DNA of 64,000 nt from Stenotrophomonas koreensis (GTDB lineage Bacteria > Pseudomonadota > Gammaproteobacteria > Xanthomonadales > Xanthomonadaceae), in assembly GCF_001431525.1 (NCBI RefSeq), contig NZ_LDJH01000026.1, forward strand, positions 1-64,000. The letters run 5' to 3'. Below, one piece after another: positions 38,450 to 47,798 of the stretch. The notes under the pieces are model-generated. The model saw only the letters and a program-made list of their open reading frames with translations. It did no database searches and had not been told where the DNA came from. How positions within the stretch are numbered: position 1 is the stretch's first letter; every line of letters starts with the position of its first letter. The translations under genes and the position numbers were made by a program.

Positions 38450-39736
38450 ATGACTGAAGACCGGCAAGGGCGTTCCGCAGACGGCGGCAAGATCCTCTAC
38501 TGCTCGTTCTGTGGAAAGAGCCAGCACGAGGTCCGGAAGTTGATTGCCGGCCCCAGCGTATTCATCTGTGATGAATGCGTAGCGCTGTGCAATGACATCA
38601 TTCGTGAGGAGCTGGAAGAAAAGGCTTCCTCGGCGCGCAGCTCGCTGCCCAAGCCGAAGGAAATCCTCGAGGTCCTGGACCAGTACGTGATCGGCCAGAA
38701 CCGCGCCAAGCGCACCCTGGCGGTGGCGGTGTACAACCACTACAAGCGCATCGAGAGCCGCCAGAAGAGTGATGACGTCGAGCTGGCCAAGTCCAACATC
38801 CTGCTGGTCGGCCCGACCGGTTCGGGCAAGACGCTGCTGGCCGAAACCCTGGCGCGCATGCTCAATGTGCCGTTCACCATGGCCGATGCGACCACGCTGA
38901 CCGAAGCCGGTTATGTCGGCGAGGACGTGGAGAACATCATCCAGAAGCTGCTGCAGAAGTGTGATTACGACGTCGAAAAGGCGCAGCAGGGCATTGTCTA
39001 CATCGATGAAATCGACAAGATCTCGCGCAAGAGCGAGAACCCGTCGATCACCCGTGATGTCTCCGGTGAAGGCGTGCAGCAGGCGCTGCTCAAACTGATC
39101 GAAGGCACCGTGGCCAGCGTGCCGCCGCAGGGTGGGCGCAAGCATCCGCAGCAGGAATTTTTGCAGGTGGACACCAAGAACATCCTGTTCATCTGTGGCG
39201 GCGCGTTCGCCGGGCTGGACAAGGTGATTGCTGCCCGTTCCACCGATGCCGGCAGCATTGGCTTTGGTGCCAAGGTGAAGTCGAGCGAGCGCAAGCAGGA
39301 AGTAGGCAAGGTGCTGGCCCAGGTCGAACCGGAAGACCTGGTGAAATTTGGTCTGATCCCTGAGTTCGTCGGCCGTCTGCCGGTGGTGGCCACGCTGGAA
39401 GAGCTCGATGAGGCGGCGCTGGTGCAGATCCTGACCGAGCCCAAGAACGCCATTACCAAGCAGTTCAAGAAGCTGTTCGAGATGGAAGGCGTCGAGCTGG
39501 AATTCCGCCCGGATGCGCTGTCGGCAATCGCCAGGAAGGCACTCAAGCGCAAGACCGGCGCACGTGGCCTGCGCACCATCGTTGAATCGGTGTTGCTGGA
39601 CACCATGTACGAGCTGCCGTCGGCTGAAAATGTCACCAAGGTGGTGGTGGATGAATCGGTGATCGAGCAGAAGTCCGAGCCGTATCTGATCTATGCCACG
39701 CCGGAGGCTCCGGCCAAGGCAGCTTCAGGCGACTGA
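38450..39736 (+). CDS. clpX: ATP-dependent Clp protease ATP-binding subunit ClpX
   Basis: A 428-residue AAA+ unfoldase. The N-terminal zinc domain has cysteine pairs CSFCGK and CDECVALC. The Walker A is GPTGSGKT, Walker B is IVYIDEIDK, and the pore loop GYVGEDVE and the IGF loop region (IGFGAKV) are intact. The order clpP-clpX-lon is standard. Confidence 0.98.
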   Translation: MTEDRQGRSADGGKILYCSFCGKSQHEVRKLIAGPSVFICDECVALCNDIIREELEEKASSARSSLPKPKEILEVLDQYVIGQNRAKRTLAVAVYNHYKRIESRQKSDDVELAKSNILLVGPTGSGKTLLAETLARMLNVPFTMADATTLTEAGYVGEDVENIIQKLLQKCDYDVEKAQQGIVYIDEIDKISRKSENPSITRDVSGEGVQQALLKLIEGTVASVPPQGGRKHPQQEFLQVDTKNILFICGGAFAGLDKVIAARSTDAGSIGFGAKVKSSERKQEVGKVLAQVEPEDLVKFGLIPEFVGRLPVVATLEELDEAALVQILTEPKNAITKQFKKLFEMEGVELEFRPDALSAIARKALKRKTGARGLRTIVESVLLDTMYELPSAENVTKVVVDESVIEQKSEPYLIYATPEAPAKAASGD

Positions 39737-39763
39737 GCTGCATCTTCGCCCCTTGCAAGTAGA

Positions 39764-39798
39764 CGCCGATGGCCCCATAACGGGGCCATCGGCGTTTA
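39764..39798 (+). terminator. Hairpin terminator between clpX and lon
   Basis: CGCCGATGGCCCC (39764-39776), loop ATAAC, GGGGCCATCGGCG (39782-39794), then TTTATT. It implies that lon is read at least partly from its own promoter. Confidence 0.78.
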
Positions 39799-39825
39799 TT
39801 GCCTCACCAGTCCGAGAGAATCCCC

Positions 39826-42309
39826 ATGGCTGCTTCCCGTAACGACGTTATCCACCTGCCCGTGCTGCCTTTGCGCGATGTGGTGGTGTTTCCGCACATG
39901 GTGATCCCGCTGTTTGTGGGGCGTGATAAATCCATGCGTGCCCTGGAATTGGCGATGGATGCAGACAAGCGCATCCTGCTGGTTGCCCAGACCTCGGCCG
40001 ACATCGATGACCCCACCGGGGAGCAGCTGTTCCCGATCGGCACCCTGGCCCAGGTACTGCAGCTGCTCAAGCTGCCCGACGGTACCGTCAAGGTGCTGGT
40101 GGAAGGTGTGGCCCGTGCCGCAGTGGACAAGGTGGTCGAAGAGCACGGAGCCCTGCACGGCGATGGCCGTGAGCTGGCCGATACCGAGGGCGAGGACAGC
40201 CGGCAGGTGCGTGCGGTGGCCCGTTCGCTGATGTCGCTGTTCGAGCAGTACGTCAAGACCAACCGCAAGCTGCCGCCGGAGTTGCTGCAGACCCTGGCAG
40301 GCATCGAGGAACCCGAGCGCCTGGCCGATACCGTTGCTGCGCACCTGGGGGTACGCCTGGCCGACAAGCAGAAGCTGCTGGAGACCCTGTCCGTCGCCGA
40401 GCGTCTGGAAATGCTGGTCGGTCTGGTCGACGGCGAGCTGGATGTGCAGCAGCTGGAAAAGCGCATCCGCGGTCGGGTCAAGTCGCAGATGGAAAAGAGC
40501 CAGCGCGAGTACTACCTGAATGAACAGATGAAGGCCATCCAGAAAGAACTGGGTGACCTGGATGATGCGCCCGATGAGCTGGAGACGCTGGCGCGCAAGA
40601 TTGGCGAAGCAGGGATGCCCAAGCCGGTGGAGACCAAGGCGCGCGCCGAGTTGGCCAAGCTCAAGCAGATGTCACCGATGTCCTCCGAGGCGGCCGTGGT
40701 GCGCAATTATCTGGACTGGCTGCTTGGGGTGCCGTGGAACAAGCGCAGCAAGGTGCGCAAGGACCTTGCGGTTGCCCAGGAAACCCTGGATGCCGATCAC
40801 TACGGCCTGGAAAAGGTCAAGGAGCGCATCCTGGAATATCTGGCGGTACAGTCGCGGGTCAAGCAGATGCGCGGGCCGATCCTGTGCCTGGTTGGCCCGC
40901 CTGGCGTGGGCAAGACCTCGCTGGGTCAATCCATCGCCAAGGCGACCAACCGCAAGTTCGTGCGCATGAGCCTGGGCGGGGTGCGCGACGAAGCCGAGAT
41001 CCGCGGTCATCGCCGCACCTATGTCGGCTCGATGCCCGGCCGCGTGGTGCAGAACCTCAACAAGGTCGGCAGCAAGAACCCGCTGTTCGTGCTCGATGAG
41101 ATCGACAAGATGAGCATGGACTTCCGTGGCGACCCGTCCTCGGCGTTGCTGGAAGTGCTTGATCCGGAGCAGAACCATGCGTTCAACGACCATTACCTCG
41201 AGGTCGACCTGGACCTTTCCGAAGTGATGTTTGTCGCTACCTCCAACTCGCTCAACATTCCCGGTCCGCTGCTGGACCGCATGGAAGTGATCCGAATTCC
41301 CGGCTATACCGAGGATGAAAAGCTCGCCATTGCCAGCCGCTACCTGCTGCCCAAGCAGCTCAAGGCCAATGGCCTGAAGGATGGCGAACTGGAGGTGGAG
41401 CAGGAGGCGCTGCGCGACATCGTGCGCTACTACACCCGTGAATCGGGGGTGCGCAACCTGGAGCGAGAGATTGCCAAGATCTGCCGCAAGGTGGTCAAGC
41501 AGATCGCACTGGCCGGGCCGAAGGGGATCAAGCCGGTCAAGCGTGGTCGAGGCAAGAGTGCAACCAGTGTGCTGGTGGTGGTGGATCCGGCCAACCTGGA
41601 TGCCTACCTGGGCGTGCGGCGTTTTGATTTCGGCCGTGCCGAAGAACAGAACGAAATCGGCCTGGTCACCGGTCTGGCATGGACGGAAGTGGGCGGCGAA
41701 CTGCTGCAGATTGAATCGGCCCTGGTGCCGGGCAAGGGTGCGGTCACCCTGACCGGACAGTTGGGCAATGTGATGAAGGAATCGGCCACTGCGGCGTTGT
41801 CGGTGGTGCGTTCGCGTGCTGCCCTGCTCGGCATCAATGTCGATTTCCTGCAAAAACATGACCTCCACGTCCACGTGCCCGATGGCGCCACCCCAAAGGA
41901 TGGCCCGAGTGCTGGTATCGCCATGGTCACCGCCCTGGTGTCCTGCCTGACCAAGGTGCCGGTGCGTGCGGATGTGGCGATGACCGGTGAGATCACCCTG
42001 CGTGGCCGTGTCACCGCCATCGGTGGATTGAAGGAAAAGCTGCTGGCCGCACTGCGTGGCGGGATCACCACGGTGATCATCCCGGAGGAAAACCGCAAGG
42101 ACCTGGCCGATATTCCGGCCAATGTCACCGAGGGCCTGACCATCGTGCCGGTGAAGTGGATTGATGAGGTGCTTGATATCGCACTTGAACGTCCGACCCG
42201 GCCCAAGGTGCGCAAGGCCGCCAGGAAGCCTGCGGCGAGCAAGACTGCGCAGCGTGTCACGGTGCGTGGCAAGGGCAAGGGTGGTACGGGGACGCGTGTC
42301 AAGCATTGA
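39826..42309 (+). CDS. lon: ATP-dependent protease Lon
   Basis: An 827-residue LonA protease. The N-terminal substrate domain starts [20 protein letters not shown]+ motifs are GPPGVGKTS and [10 protein letters not shown]. The peptidase domain has the Ser-Lys dyad S695 (DGPSAG) and K738 (GGLKEKLLA), 43 residues apart as in E. coli. The C terminus ends in a basic tail ([15 protein letters not shown]...) beyond the usual domain. ATG 39826 is chosen over an upstream in-frame start at 39799 that lies within the terminator tail. Confidence 0.98.
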   Translation: MAASRNDVIHLPVLPLRDVVVFPHMVIPLFVGRDKSMRALELAMDADKRILLVAQTSADIDDPTGEQLFPIGTLAQVLQLLKLPDGTVKVLVEGVARAAVDKVVEEHGALHGDGRELADTEGEDSRQVRAVARSLMSLFEQYVKTNRKLPPELLQTLAGIEEPERLADTVAAHLGVRLADKQKLLETLSVAERLEMLVGLVDGELDVQQLEKRIRGRVKSQMEKSQREYYLNEQMKAIQKELGDLDDAPDELETLARKIGEAGMPKPVETKARAELAKLKQMSPMSSEAAVVRNYLDWLLGVPWNKRSKVRKDLAVAQETLDADHYGLEKVKERILEYLAVQSRVKQMRGPILCLVGPPGVGKTSLGQSIAKATNRKFVRMSLGGVRDEAEIRGHRRTYVGSMPGRVVQNLNKVGSKNPLFVLDEIDKMSMDFRGDPSSALLEVLDPEQNHAFNDHYLEVDLDLSEVMFVATSNSLNIPGPLLDRMEVIRIPGYTEDEKLAIASRYLLPKQLKANGLKDGELEVEQEALRDIVRYYTRESGVRNLEREIAKICRKVVKQIALAGPKGIKPVKRGRGKSATSVLVVVDPANLDAYLGVRRFDFGRAEEQNEIGLVTGLAWTEVGGELLQIESALVPGKGAVTLTGQLGNVMKESATAALSVVRSRAALLGINVDFLQKHDLHVHVPDGATPKDGPSAGIAMVTALVSCLTKVPVRADVAMTGEITLRGRVTAIGGLKEKLLAALRGGITTVIIPEENRKDLADIPANVTEGLTIVPVKWIDEVLDIALERPTRPKVRKAARKPAASKTAQRVTVRGKGKGGTGTRVKH

Positions 42310-42360
42310 AGCTTGCCGGCATAAACCGCCAAAACCCGCGTGATTCAAGGCTTTTCCAGC

Positions 42361-42389
42361 TTGCGCGGGGTAGGGGGCGCTGGTATAAA
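42361..42389 (+). promoter_or_regulatory. Promoter of hupB
   Basis: -35 TTGCGC (42361-42366), 17-base spacer, -10 TATAAA (42384-42389). Transcription would give a leader of roughly 115 bases. Confidence 0.65.
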
Positions 42390-42437
42390 AGCAGCTCTTG
42401 TAAGTTGGCCAACGGCCGCTGACACCTAAAAAACCTT

Positions 42438-42470
42438 CAGCCTGTTGGTATCGCGTATCCCGACAGGCTG
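42438..42470 (+). promoter_or_regulatory. Inverted repeat in the hupB leader
   Basis: CAGCCTGT (42438-42445) and ACAGGCTG (42463-42470) are a perfect 8-bp inverted repeat around 17 bases, 41 bases before the start codon. It may fold in the leader RNA or bind a regulator. Confidence 0.4.
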
Positions 42471-42511
42471 TCATCCGATTCCGCGGCAAACCGCACAGGG
42501 AGCTTTACCAA

Positions 42512-42784
42512 ATGAACAAGACCGAATTGATCGATGGCGTCGCCGCTGCAGCTGATCTGACCAAGGCCGAAGCCGGTCGTGCCGTCGATGCGATCATCGG
42601 CGAAATCACCAAGGCCCTGAAGAATGGCGAAGCGGTGACGCTGGTCGGTTTCGGTACCTTCCAGGTGCGTGAGCGCGCCGAGCGCACTGGCCGCAACCCG
42701 AAGACTGGTGACACCATCAAGATTGCCGCTTCCAACAATCCGTCGTTCAAGGCTGGCAAAGCCCTGAAGGATGCTGTAAACTAA
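42512..42784 (+). CDS. hupB: DNA-binding protein HU-beta
   Basis: A 90-residue histone-like nucleoid protein, homo- or heterodimeric. The family pattern is complete: [31 protein letters not shown] (the DNA-grasping arm with the invariant proline) and [15 protein letters not shown]. The position directly after lon identifies the beta type. tRNA-Val begins 13 bases after the stop, so the mRNA and tRNA may be co-transcribed. Confidence 0.98.
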   Translation: MNKTELIDGVAAAADLTKAEAGRAVDAIIGEITKALKNGEAVTLVGFGTFQVRERAERTGRNPKTGDTIKIAASNNPSFKAGKALKDAVN

Positions 42785-42796
42785 TCTGCTCAGCAC

Positions 42797-42871
42797 GGGT
42801 GCTTAGCTCAGCGGTAGAGCGTCTCCTTTACACGGAGAGGGTCGGGGGTTCGATCCCCTCAGCACCCACCA
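42797..42871 (+). tRNA. tRNA-Val (TAC)
   Basis: 75 bases with CCA. Acceptor GGGTGCT/AGCACCC, anticodon TAC in TTTACAC. Confidence 0.97.
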
Positions 42872-42902
42872 GGGCTAAACCCCGATAGCTGTTTTGAAAT
42901 GT

Positions 42903-42979
42903 GGAGCGGTAGTTCAGCTGGTTAGAATGCTGGCCTGTCACGCCGGAGGTCGCGGGTTCGAGTCCCGTCCGCTCCGCCA
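42903..42979 (+). tRNA. tRNA-Asp (GTC), copy 1
   Basis: 77 bases with CCA. Acceptor GGAGCGG/CCGCTCC, anticodon GTC in CTGTCAC. Confidence 0.97.
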
Positions 42980-42986
42980 GTTTCAA

Positions 42987-43014
42987 GAAAGCCCCTGATA
43001 CGTCAGGGGCTTTC
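42987..43014 (+). terminator. Hairpin after tRNA-Asp copy 1
   Basis: GAAAGCCCCTGA (42987-42998), loop TACG, TCAGGGGCTTTC (43003-43014). A short T-run inside the right arm; probably a terminator or processing signal. Confidence 0.65.
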
Positions 43015-43054
43015 ATATCTCCAGGAGCGTGCTTCTGGGGAAGGTTTCAAGTAC

Positions 43055-43131
43055 GGAGCGGTAGTTCAGCTGGTTAGAATGCTGGCCTGTCACGCCGGAG
43101 GTCGCGGGTTCGAGTCCCGTCCGCTCCGCCA
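43055..43131 (+). tRNA. tRNA-Asp (GTC), copy 2
   Basis: Identical to copy 1 over 77 bases. Preceded by TTTCAAGTAC, close to the TTTCAAGTGC before copy 3. Confidence 0.97.
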
Positions 43132-43198
43132 CTTGAATAAAAGCCTTCCAATATAATGATTTGCCATGTAAAATGCGCAAATTGACAGTTTCAAGTGC

Positions 43199-43275
43199 GG
43201 AGCGGTAGTTCAGCTGGTTAGAATGCTGGCCTGTCACGCCGGAGGTCGCGGGTTCGAGTCCCGTCCGCTCCGCCA
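43199..43275 (+). tRNA. tRNA-Asp (GTC), copy 3
   Basis: Identical to the other copies. A TATAAT box at 43152-43157 lies 41 bases upstream and could start transcription. Confidence 0.97.
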
Positions 43276-43333
43276 GTTGTATCCGGTCATGCCGGTCCAG
43301 GTGACGTTCGCGTTGCTGGTAAAGAATTGATGT

Positions 43334-43410
43334 GGAGCGGTAGTTCAGCTGGTTAGAATGCTGGCCTGTCACGCCGGAGGTCGCGGGTTCGAGTCCCGTC
43401 CGCTCCGCCA
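43334..43410 (+). tRNA. tRNA-Asp (GTC), copy 4
   Basis: Identical to the other copies and followed by a strong terminator. Confidence 0.97.
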
Positions 43411-43417
43411 TCTTTTT

Positions 43418-43451
43418 CAAGCCCCCGCCCAGTGCGGGGGCTTGTTTTTTT
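43418..43451 (+). terminator. Terminator of the tRNA-Asp cluster
   Basis: CAAGCCCCCGC (43418-43428), loop CCAGT, GCGGGGGCTTG (43434-43444), then seven T. Confidence 0.92.
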
Positions 43452-43529
43452 GCGTTATCTGCTCGCGGCCGTGAGTACAGGCAGGAAGCGGGTTACACTG
43501 ACCGGCTCGACATCAGGCCTTTGGTCACA

Positions 43530-45491
43530 ATGCTGCAGAAACTTCGCGACAAGAGTTCAGGCTGGATCGCTACCACGATCATTGTCCTGCTGATGATTCC
43601 CTTCCTGTTTGTCATCGACTCCAGCTATCTGGGCGGGGTTGGCGCAAACAATGTGGCCCGTGTACAGGCTCCGCCGACTTGGTGGAAGGGTGCACCTTCG
43701 TTCTGGCCGGTATCGCTGCTGTGGCGCAATGCGGAGATCACCTCGGATGATTTTCGTACCCGCTTTGAGCAGGCGCGGATGAGCGCCCGCGAGCAGGCGG
43801 GAGATGAATTTGATCCGCGCCAGTTCGAATCACTGGAAAACAAGCGGCTGATCCTGGATCAGCTGGTGGACGAGCAGGTTGTGCGTCTGGCGGCCGATGA
43901 GGCCGGGATCGTTATCGGCGATGCGGCGGTGGCGCAGTACATCCAGCAGATTCCCGCATTCCAGCGCGATGGCAAGTTCGATCCGGACCAGTACCGGCTG
44001 GCCATCGCCCAGGGCGGTGTGGCACGTACCCCGGCTGCCTTTGATGCGATGGTGCGTGATTCGCTCAAGCAGGCCGTCATTCCCAGTGCGCTGGCCGGCA
44101 GTGGTTTTGTCACAGCCGGTGAGGCGGACCGCCTGTTCAAGCTGCTTGGCCAGACCCGCGATGTGCAGCTGGTAGTGATTGATGCGGTGCCTGCCGACGT
44201 GAGCAAGGTGACCGATGCGCAGATCACCCAGTGGTATGCCGAGCACGGGCAGGACTTCCGTCAGCCCGAGCAGGTGAGCGTGGAATACGTGGAAGTGCTG
44301 GCAAGCCAGCTGCCTGCGCCGACGGCTGCCGACGAGGCGACCCTGCGCGCGCGTTACGAGGCGGAAAAAGCCCGCTTTGTGGCCCCCGAGCAGCGGCGTG
44401 CTGCGCACATCCTGATCGAGGCCGGTAGTGACAAGGCTGCCGCACGGGCCAAGGCCGCGGCCCTGGCCGAACAGGCGCGTGGTGGTGCCGATTTCGCCCA
44501 GCTGGCGCGCGAAAACTCGGCCGATCCGGGCTCCAGGGACAGCGGTGGCGAGCTGGGTTGGGTCGAACGCGGTGTCATGGTTGGTGCCTTTGAAGACGCG
44601 TTGTTTGCGATGCAGGCGGGTGAGATTGCCGGCCCGGTGGAAACCGACTTTGGTTTCCACGTGCTCAAGCTGGAGGAGGTCAAGGGCGGTCAGGGCAAGC
44701 CGTTCGAGGAAGTCCGTGACCAGCTGGCGGCAGAGCAGCTGCGCGCCGATGCCGAAGGGGCTTTCAATGCCCTGACCACCAAGCTGGTGGATGAGGTCTA
44801 CCGCAACCCGACTGCCCTGGCACCTGCCGCTGCCGCTGCCGGCCTGGAAATGAAGACCGCCGGGCCGTACAGCCGTGATCAGGCGGTAGGCATCCTGGCG
44901 CATCCGCAACTGCTGCGGCAGGCCTTCTCCGAGGTGCTGATTGCCGATGGCACGGTCGGTGAGCCGGTGGAGATCGCACCGGGCCATACCGTGATGCTGC
45001 GGGTCAGTGCGCATCAGGCCGAAGCAGCACAGCCGCTGGAGCAGGTGCGCGATCAGGTGGCCGCTGCGGTGGCCGCCGATGTTGCCGACAAGGCCATGCT
45101 GGCCAAGGCCGATGCCCTGCTGGCCGCCGTAGCCGATGGCAAGACCAGCTTGAGCGATGCAGCTGGCAAGGCTGGCTTGAGTGCGCAGGCACTGGACCAG
45201 CTGCCACGTGGTGTTCCGGTTCCTGGTACACAGGCCAATGCCACCATCTTCCGCGCACAGCCACCGGCAGAAGGCAAGCCGGGTCATGGCAAGCTGAAGC
45301 TGGATGATGGCCGGCATGCGGTGTTTGCATTGACTGCAGTCATTGCCGGCGATGTGCAGCAGGTGCCCGAGGCGCAGCGTCAGATGCTGGTCCAGCAGCT
45401 GAGCCAGATTGATGGCAACAATGCGGCTGAAGCCTTTGTGCGCGGGATCCGCGAGCGTTTCAAGGTGCAGGTCAACGAAGACCAGCTGTAA
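43530..45491 (+). CDS. ppiD: Peptidyl-prolyl isomerase PpiD-like, membrane-anchored chaperone
   Basis: A 653-residue periplasmic folding factor anchored by one N-terminal helix (IATTIIVLLMIPFLFVIDSSY). A SurA-like N domain is followed by a parvulin domain around residues 285-385 (RRAAHILIEAG, ADFAQLARENSADPGSRDSGGELGW, GFHVLKLEEV), then a second SurA-like segment. The ATG at 43530 starts MLQKLRDKSSGW, the family N terminus; a TTG at 43521 is less likely. The place after hupB matches other gammaproteobacteria, with the tRNA cluster intervening. Confidence 0.94.
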   Translation: MLQKLRDKSSGWIATTIIVLLMIPFLFVIDSSYLGGVGANNVARVQAPPTWWKGAPSFWPVSLLWRNAEITSDDFRTRFEQARMSAREQAGDEFDPRQFESLENKRLILDQLVDEQVVRLAADEAGIVIGDAAVAQYIQQIPAFQRDGKFDPDQYRLAIAQGGVARTPAAFDAMVRDSLKQAVIPSALAGSGFVTAGEADRLFKLLGQTRDVQLVVIDAVPADVSKVTDAQITQWYAEHGQDFRQPEQVSVEYVEVLASQLPAPTAADEATLRARYEAEKARFVAPEQRRAAHILIEAGSDKAAARAKAAALAEQARGGADFAQLARENSADPGSRDSGGELGWVERGVMVGAFEDALFAMQAGEIAGPVETDFGFHVLKLEEVKGGQGKPFEEVRDQLAAEQLRADAEGAFNALTTKLVDEVYRNPTALAPAAAAAGLEMKTAGPYSRDQAVGILAHPQLLRQAFSEVLIADGTVGEPVEIAPGHTVMLRVSAHQAEAAQPLEQVRDQVAAAVAADVADKAMLAKADALLAAVADGKTSLSDAAGKAGLSAQALDQLPRGVPVPGTQANATIFRAQPPAEGKPGHGKLKLDDGRHAVFALTAVIAGDVQQVPEAQRQMLVQQLSQIDGNNAAEAFVRGIRERFKVQVNEDQL

Positions 45492-45514
45492 GCCAGTGAC
45501 TCGTTGAGCACTCC

Positions 45515-45547
45515 CAGGCCCGGCAACAAAGCCGGGCCTGTTTTTTT
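45515..45547 (+). terminator. Rho-independent terminator of ppiD
   Basis: CAGGCCCGGC (45515-45524), loop AACAAA, GCCGGGCCTG (45531-45540), seven T. Confidence 0.92.
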
Positions 45548-45759
45548 GGGGATGCCTGCGTAGCAAGGGCGTGAACAGGTGTTGGCTTGCCGGCATGACA
45601 GCGCCGGGCCTGTCTGATGGGGAGCGGATCGAGTGAGCGGTCAGCTCTGGTCCGTCCAGTCCACCATCCCGGGGCGGGGTAGGTAACGGCTGCCTCTGCC
45701 CAGCTGCTAAGGCTTGGCCTGCTGTCCTTGTGCGGCCCACGGGTTTGCCACCTGCATAC

Positions 45760-45790
45760 GCAACAGGCCCGGTATTGCCGGGCCTGTTGC
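45760..45790. repeat. Perfect 13-bp inverted repeat at the mltD 3' end
   Basis: GCAACAGGCCCGG (45760-45772), TATTG, CCGGGCCTGTTGC (45778-45790), 30 bases beyond the mltD stop. It lacks a T-run on either strand, so it may stabilise the mRNA end or act as a weak terminator. The CAGGCCCGG core resembles the ppiD terminator. Confidence 0.6.
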
Positions 45791-45819
45791 TTGCCAGCTG
45801 CAGCAATCAACTTCCTGCC

Positions 45820-47037
45820 TTATTGGGCAGTTTCTATCTGCAGTTCCATGCCAGGTTTGAGAATGGCGTTGTTGCTCAGGCCATTGCTGGCCAGCAGACG
45901 CGCCAGTGGGATGCCGTGGCGGCGCGCGATGGCCCAGAGCGATTCGCCCGCGCGGACGGTGTGCCGGCTTGTTTTACCGTTGTCTGCACGGGCAGACGTG
46001 GCGCTGGATGCCGACGTGCTGGTGCCGGTCTGGATCGATGAGGATGTGGTGGCCACGGCCTGGGTGCTGCCGGACGCGGGGGGCAGTTCTGGCAATGCCG
46101 CATGGCGTGGTGCCAGCACCCCGACGGTGCGGCCTGGCGTACGCTTGTCCAGCAGCGGGTTGAGCCGGGCCAGCTTGTCAGCATCCAGATCCCGTGCATC
46201 GGCCCAGCGCTGCAGGGACGTGCCTGCTGGCAGCTGGTAGGGCGCCAGGTAAGGTACTTCGCGGTCCAGGCGTGCCATCAGGTTGCCGTTGTCGGCAGCC
46301 TCCTCCAGCACGCAGCTCAGCGCATGCAGTTTTTCCACATAGCTGTAAGTCACCGGCGAAAGCCCGGACAACTGTTCGGGTGAGGCATTGCCGGCGTTGA
46401 GGCCCTGCCGGCGCAACGCCTGCAGGATCCGGTATTCGCCGGCGTTGTAACCCATGACCGCCAGTTCCCAGCGCCCGCCGAACATTCCGTACAGGGTCTT
46501 CAGGTAGCGTACGGCGGCGGTGGTGGATTCACTGGCCGAGTAGCGGCCATCCACGCCCTGGCTCATCGGCACCTTGTGATTGCGGGCGGTATTGGCAATG
46601 AACTGCCACAGGCCGGCCGGGCCGGCATTGCTGCGGGCATCCGGGCGATAACCGCTTTCAACAAAGGGAATCAACGCAAATTCGGTGGGCAGGCCTTCGG
46701 CACGCAGCTGATCCACCACGTACCCGAACAGCGGCAGCAGGTTGTCATCGTGCTCGCTCATGCGGCTGGCCGCATGGCGGAAGTGCTGCTTCCAGCGCTC
46801 GGAGGTGGCCGAGCTGTCACATTGTGGCTGGGCCAGGCCCTCACGGAACTGACGGAAGATCTCCTGCCCGTTGCGGGTAGTGGGCTGGGGTAGCTGTGTG
46901 GCCTGGTATGGCGGTTGGGCCAGGCTCGGGAGCAGGGCCGGCAGGTTGCTGGCCTGGGCCAGCAGCGGAGCGCTGATCACCAGTGTCCCGCTCACCGCCA
47001 ATGCCAAGGCTGCCGGCCAACGACGCCGGCCACTCAT
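45820..47037 (-). CDS. mltD: Membrane-bound lytic transglycosylase D-like
   Basis: A 405-residue peptidoglycan lytic transglycosylase. An N-terminal signal is followed by an SLT domain with the catalytic glutamate in ALIPFVESGYRP, then NAGPAGLWQFI and GYNAGEYRI. A LysM peptidoglycan-binding module ends the protein (HTVRAGESLWAIARRHGI...LKPGMELQI). A second weaker LysM-like segment lies around SLQRWADARDLDADKLARLNPLL. It overlaps gloB by 4 bases, the widespread gloB-mltD pairing. Confidence 0.92.
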   Translation of the reverse strand: MSGRRRWPAALALAVSGTLVISAPLLAQASNLPALLPSLAQPPYQATQLPQPTTRNGQEIFRQFREGLAQPQCDSSATSERWKQHFRHAASRMSEHDDNLLPLFGYVVDQLRAEGLPTEFALIPFVESGYRPDARSNAGPAGLWQFIANTARNHKVPMSQGVDGRYSASESTTAAVRYLKTLYGMFGGRWELAVMGYNAGEYRILQALRRQGLNAGNASPEQLSGLSPVTYSYVEKLHALSCVLEEAADNGNLMARLDREVPYLAPYQLPAGTSLQRWADARDLDADKLARLNPLLDKRTPGRTVGVLAPRHAALPELPPASGSTQAVATTSSSIQTGTSTSASSATSARADNGKTSRHTVRAGESLWAIARRHGIPLARLLASNGLSNNAILKPGMELQIETAQ

Positions 47038-47795
47038 GCGGTAAATCCGTCTTTCCAGCGGCGCAGGGCCGCAAACACTGCGACGCGGTCGTCACAGCTG
47101 TCGGTGGTTGCTGCCACCGCAGTGGCAACAGTTGCCACATGGGTGCGCAAGAACGGGTTGCAATCCAGCTCGCTGCCGATGGTGCTGGGCAGGCTGGGGC
47201 GATGCGATATGCGCATGGCCTGTGCCTCCTTCAGTCGGTGCTGCAGCGCCGCGTTGTGCGGCTCCACTGCCAGTGCAAAGGCCGCATTGGCCAATGTGTA
47301 TTCGTGCCCGCAACACACCAGGGTGTGGGCGGGCAGTGCGGCCAGACGGTCCAGGCTGGCCAGCATCTGAGCCGGCGTACCTTCGAACATTCGTCCACAG
47401 CCCAGGCTGAACAAGGTATCGCCGCAGAACAGATGGTCAGCCACCAGATAGGCCAGATGGCTTGCGGTGTGGCCCGGAACGGCCAGCACCTGCACCTGCC
47501 AGGGGCCGATCGTCAGGCGCTGCCCATCCGTCAGCGGGCGGGTGCCTGCCGGCATGCGCGGATCGTCCGGGCCGTAGACCGGAACCTGCGGCCAGTGCTG
47601 CAGCAGCTGCTTTACCCCGCCAACGTGGTCACCGTGATGGTGGGTCAGCAGAATCGCCAGCGGCGGTCGGTCCTGGCGATAGGCCAGCACCGGTTCGGCT
47701 TGTCCGGGGTCGACAACCAGCCACTGGCCCTGATCTTCTTCGTTCAGGCACCAGATGTAGTTATCGTCAAATGCGGGCAGGGGGGTGGCTGGCAT
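47034..47795 (-). CDS. gloB: Hydroxyacylglutathione hydrolase (glyoxalase II)
   Basis: A 253-residue metallo-beta-lactamase-fold hydrolase that splits S-lactoylglutathione. The binuclear metal motif is LTHHHGDHVGG, followed by VPGHTASHLAY, FCGDTLFSLGCGRMFEG and CCGHEYTLAN. The start is ATG 47795 (MPATPLPAFDDNYIW); the longer open frame runs antisense through the neighbour. Only three bases separate this start codon from the divergent methyltransferase-like gene. Confidence 0.96.
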   Translation of the reverse strand: MPATPLPAFDDNYIWCLNEEDQGQWLVVDPGQAEPVLAYRQDRPPLAILLTHHHGDHVGGVKQLLQHWPQVPVYGPDDPRMPAGTRPLTDGQRLTIGPWQVQVLAVPGHTASHLAYLVADHLFCGDTLFSLGCGRMFEGTPAQMLASLDRLAALPAHTLVCCGHEYTLANAAFALAVEPHNAALQHRLKEAQAMRISHRPSLPSTIGSELDCNPFLRTHVATVATAVAATTDSCDDRVAVFAALRRWKDGFTA

Positions 47796-47798
47796 AGA

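Noticed and set aside
40672-42489. 605-residue minus-strand open frame
   Set aside because: Antisense shadow of lon; its translation shows no domain.
42828-43420. Minus-strand frames with repeated AERTGLEPATSGVTGQHSNQLNYRS units
   Set aside because: The repeat is the reverse translation of the four tRNA-Asp genes, not a repeat protein. It is also not a CRISPR array, since the repeats are whole tRNAs.
45760-45790. Reading the 13-bp hairpin as the mltD terminator
   Set aside because: No T-run follows on the minus strand, so I list it as a repeat of unknown role only.
43830-45806. 658-residue minus-strand open frame
   Set aside because: Antisense shadow of ppiD that also runs through the ppiD terminator.
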